Positions 14,276 to 14,676 of a stretch of DNA of 14,676 bases are shown piece after piece. Below the pieces are notes generated by a model. It ran no database searches and was not told the DNA's origin. It saw nothing but the letters and a program-made list of their open reading frames with translations. Location: the NCBI GenBank assembly GCA_945864765.1, contig CAMBDR010000032.1, positions 1-14,676 of the forward strand. The letters run 5' to 3'. The stretch's first letter is position 1, and every line of letters starts with the position of its first letter. A program made the position numbers and the translations under genes. The stretch is from Janthinobacterium lividum. GTDB taxonomy: Bacteria > Pseudomonadota > Gammaproteobacteria > Burkholderiales > Burkholderiaceae_D.

Positions 14276-14676
14276 ATGAATACAGAACCACACAATTGGA
14301 ATACACGGCTTGAAGCCCGCAGGCTTGAGAAGGGACTGAGCAAGTCGGCATTGGCGCGGGCCGTTGGCGTGAAGACGCCAACCTTGAATAACTGGGTCGA
14401 TGGCAAAATCAAGGAACTCATGGCCCGCAACGCCGCTGCCCTGTGCCGGGCGCTGGGGGTGCGGCTGGAGTGGCTACTGGACGGCGAAGCGCCGATGGAA
14501 GCGCCAGCGGAACAATTATTGAGTCTGGCAAGCCCGATTGATGTACGTGGCACAAAGGTGCCGCCTGCCGCAGCGCTGTCCGCCGCGCTGAAAACCACCT
14601 CGGTGGCCAGCGCGGCGGAAATTGCGAGCATTGTCAAGGCGGCCTTGCCAGCACGGCAAAGCGCCATGGAAACCAC
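14276..14676 (+). CDS. XRE/CI-like helix-turn-helix regulator, second of a tandem pair (3' end outside window)
   Basis: The first 133 codons are visible and the frame is open to the right edge. The product is a paralogue of the preceding gene: about 64 per cent identity over the first 77 residues by eye (49 of 77). The block DGKIKELM-RNA-ALCR-LGVR-EWLLDG is almost unchanged, and a later block SAAEIASIVKAALPARQSAME is shared. The recognition-helix region reads KTPTLNNWVDG against SPPTLQHWIDG in the neighbour, so operator preference may differ. The start at 14276 is the first ATG of the frame and aligns with the neighbour. There is no Shine-Dalgarno sequence, and an extended -10 lies immediately upstream, suggesting a leaderless transcript as for lambda cI from its maintenance promoter. 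The 58-bp gap from the first gene holds this promoter and a TGGCCGT direct repeat. Confidence 0.85.
   Translation, partial: MNTEPHNWNTRLEARRLEKGLSKSALARAVGVKTPTLNNWVDGKIKELMARNAAALCRALGVRLEWLLDGEAPMEAPAEQLLSLASPIDVRGTKVPPAAALSAALKTTSVASAAEIASIVKAALPARQSAMET

Noticed and set aside
13608..14381. Long minus-strand open frame of about 257 codons opposite the XRE genes
   Set aside because: It is antisense to two genes with clear HTH homology and mutual paralogy, is Ser/Ala-rich with no recognisable domain, and has no ribosome site.
14263..14676. Minus-strand open frame reaching the right edge
   Set aside because: It is the antisense shadow of the second XRE gene, which is supported by alignment with its neighbour.
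1..14676. CRISPR arrays, tRNA or rRNA genes, insertion sequences
   Set aside because: No repeat-spacer array, cloverleaf, rRNA-like stretch, transposase or long terminal inverted repeats were seen on reading both strands.

Overview
The window looks like a bacterial chromosome, most probably a betaproteobacterium. I infer this from moderate GC content, the linked acyl-CoA synthetase plus LivG/LivH cluster, the paired periplasmic M16 proteases and an Rpn-type protein with a DUF4351 tail. The lineage is an inference, because no rRNA or other marker gene is present.

Left part (1-2765). The 3' end of a DinG/Rad3-type DNA helicase enters from the left edge. It is followed by a small exported protein of unknown function. 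A convergent minus-strand gene encodes a DUF3667-type membrane protein with an N-terminal zinc ribbon. A clear intrinsic terminator at 2739-2765 ends the next minus-strand operon.

Protease operon (2793-5556, minus). Two exported M16 peptidase homologues lie 4 bp apart. The upstream one keeps the HxxEH zinc site. The downstream one has lost it but keeps an R...Y substrate-binding motif, so the two look like halves of one heterodimeric protease. Three separate triple tandem repeats (9, 12 and 9 bp) sit at the upstream region, the second start codon and the second stop codon of this operon.

Middle (5557-9876). A 458 bp divergent spacer leads to an Rpn/PD-(D/E)XK-family protein. Its fold signature and DUF4351 tail are recognisable, but the nuclease residues appear to be replaced. 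Its stop codon overlaps that of a convergent MgtC/SapB-family membrane protein. That gene is the distal member of an operon with a three-domain Xaa-Pro aminopeptidase. A 323 bp divergent spacer upstream of the aminopeptidase carries helically phased repeats and a long-loop inverted repeat.

Right part (9877-14676, plus). A long-chain acyl-CoA synthetase, a LivG-type ATPase and a LivH-type permease form an operon of the kind that normally continues with livM, a binding protein and livF. Instead, 15 bp after livH begins a pair of tandem, paralogous XRE/CI-like regulators. The second runs off the right edge and appears to be read from an extended -10 promoter whose predicted start is its own ATG, which would make a leaderless mRNA. 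The repressor pair, whose DNA-recognition helices differ while the flanking sequence is conserved, is the most unusual feature of the window.
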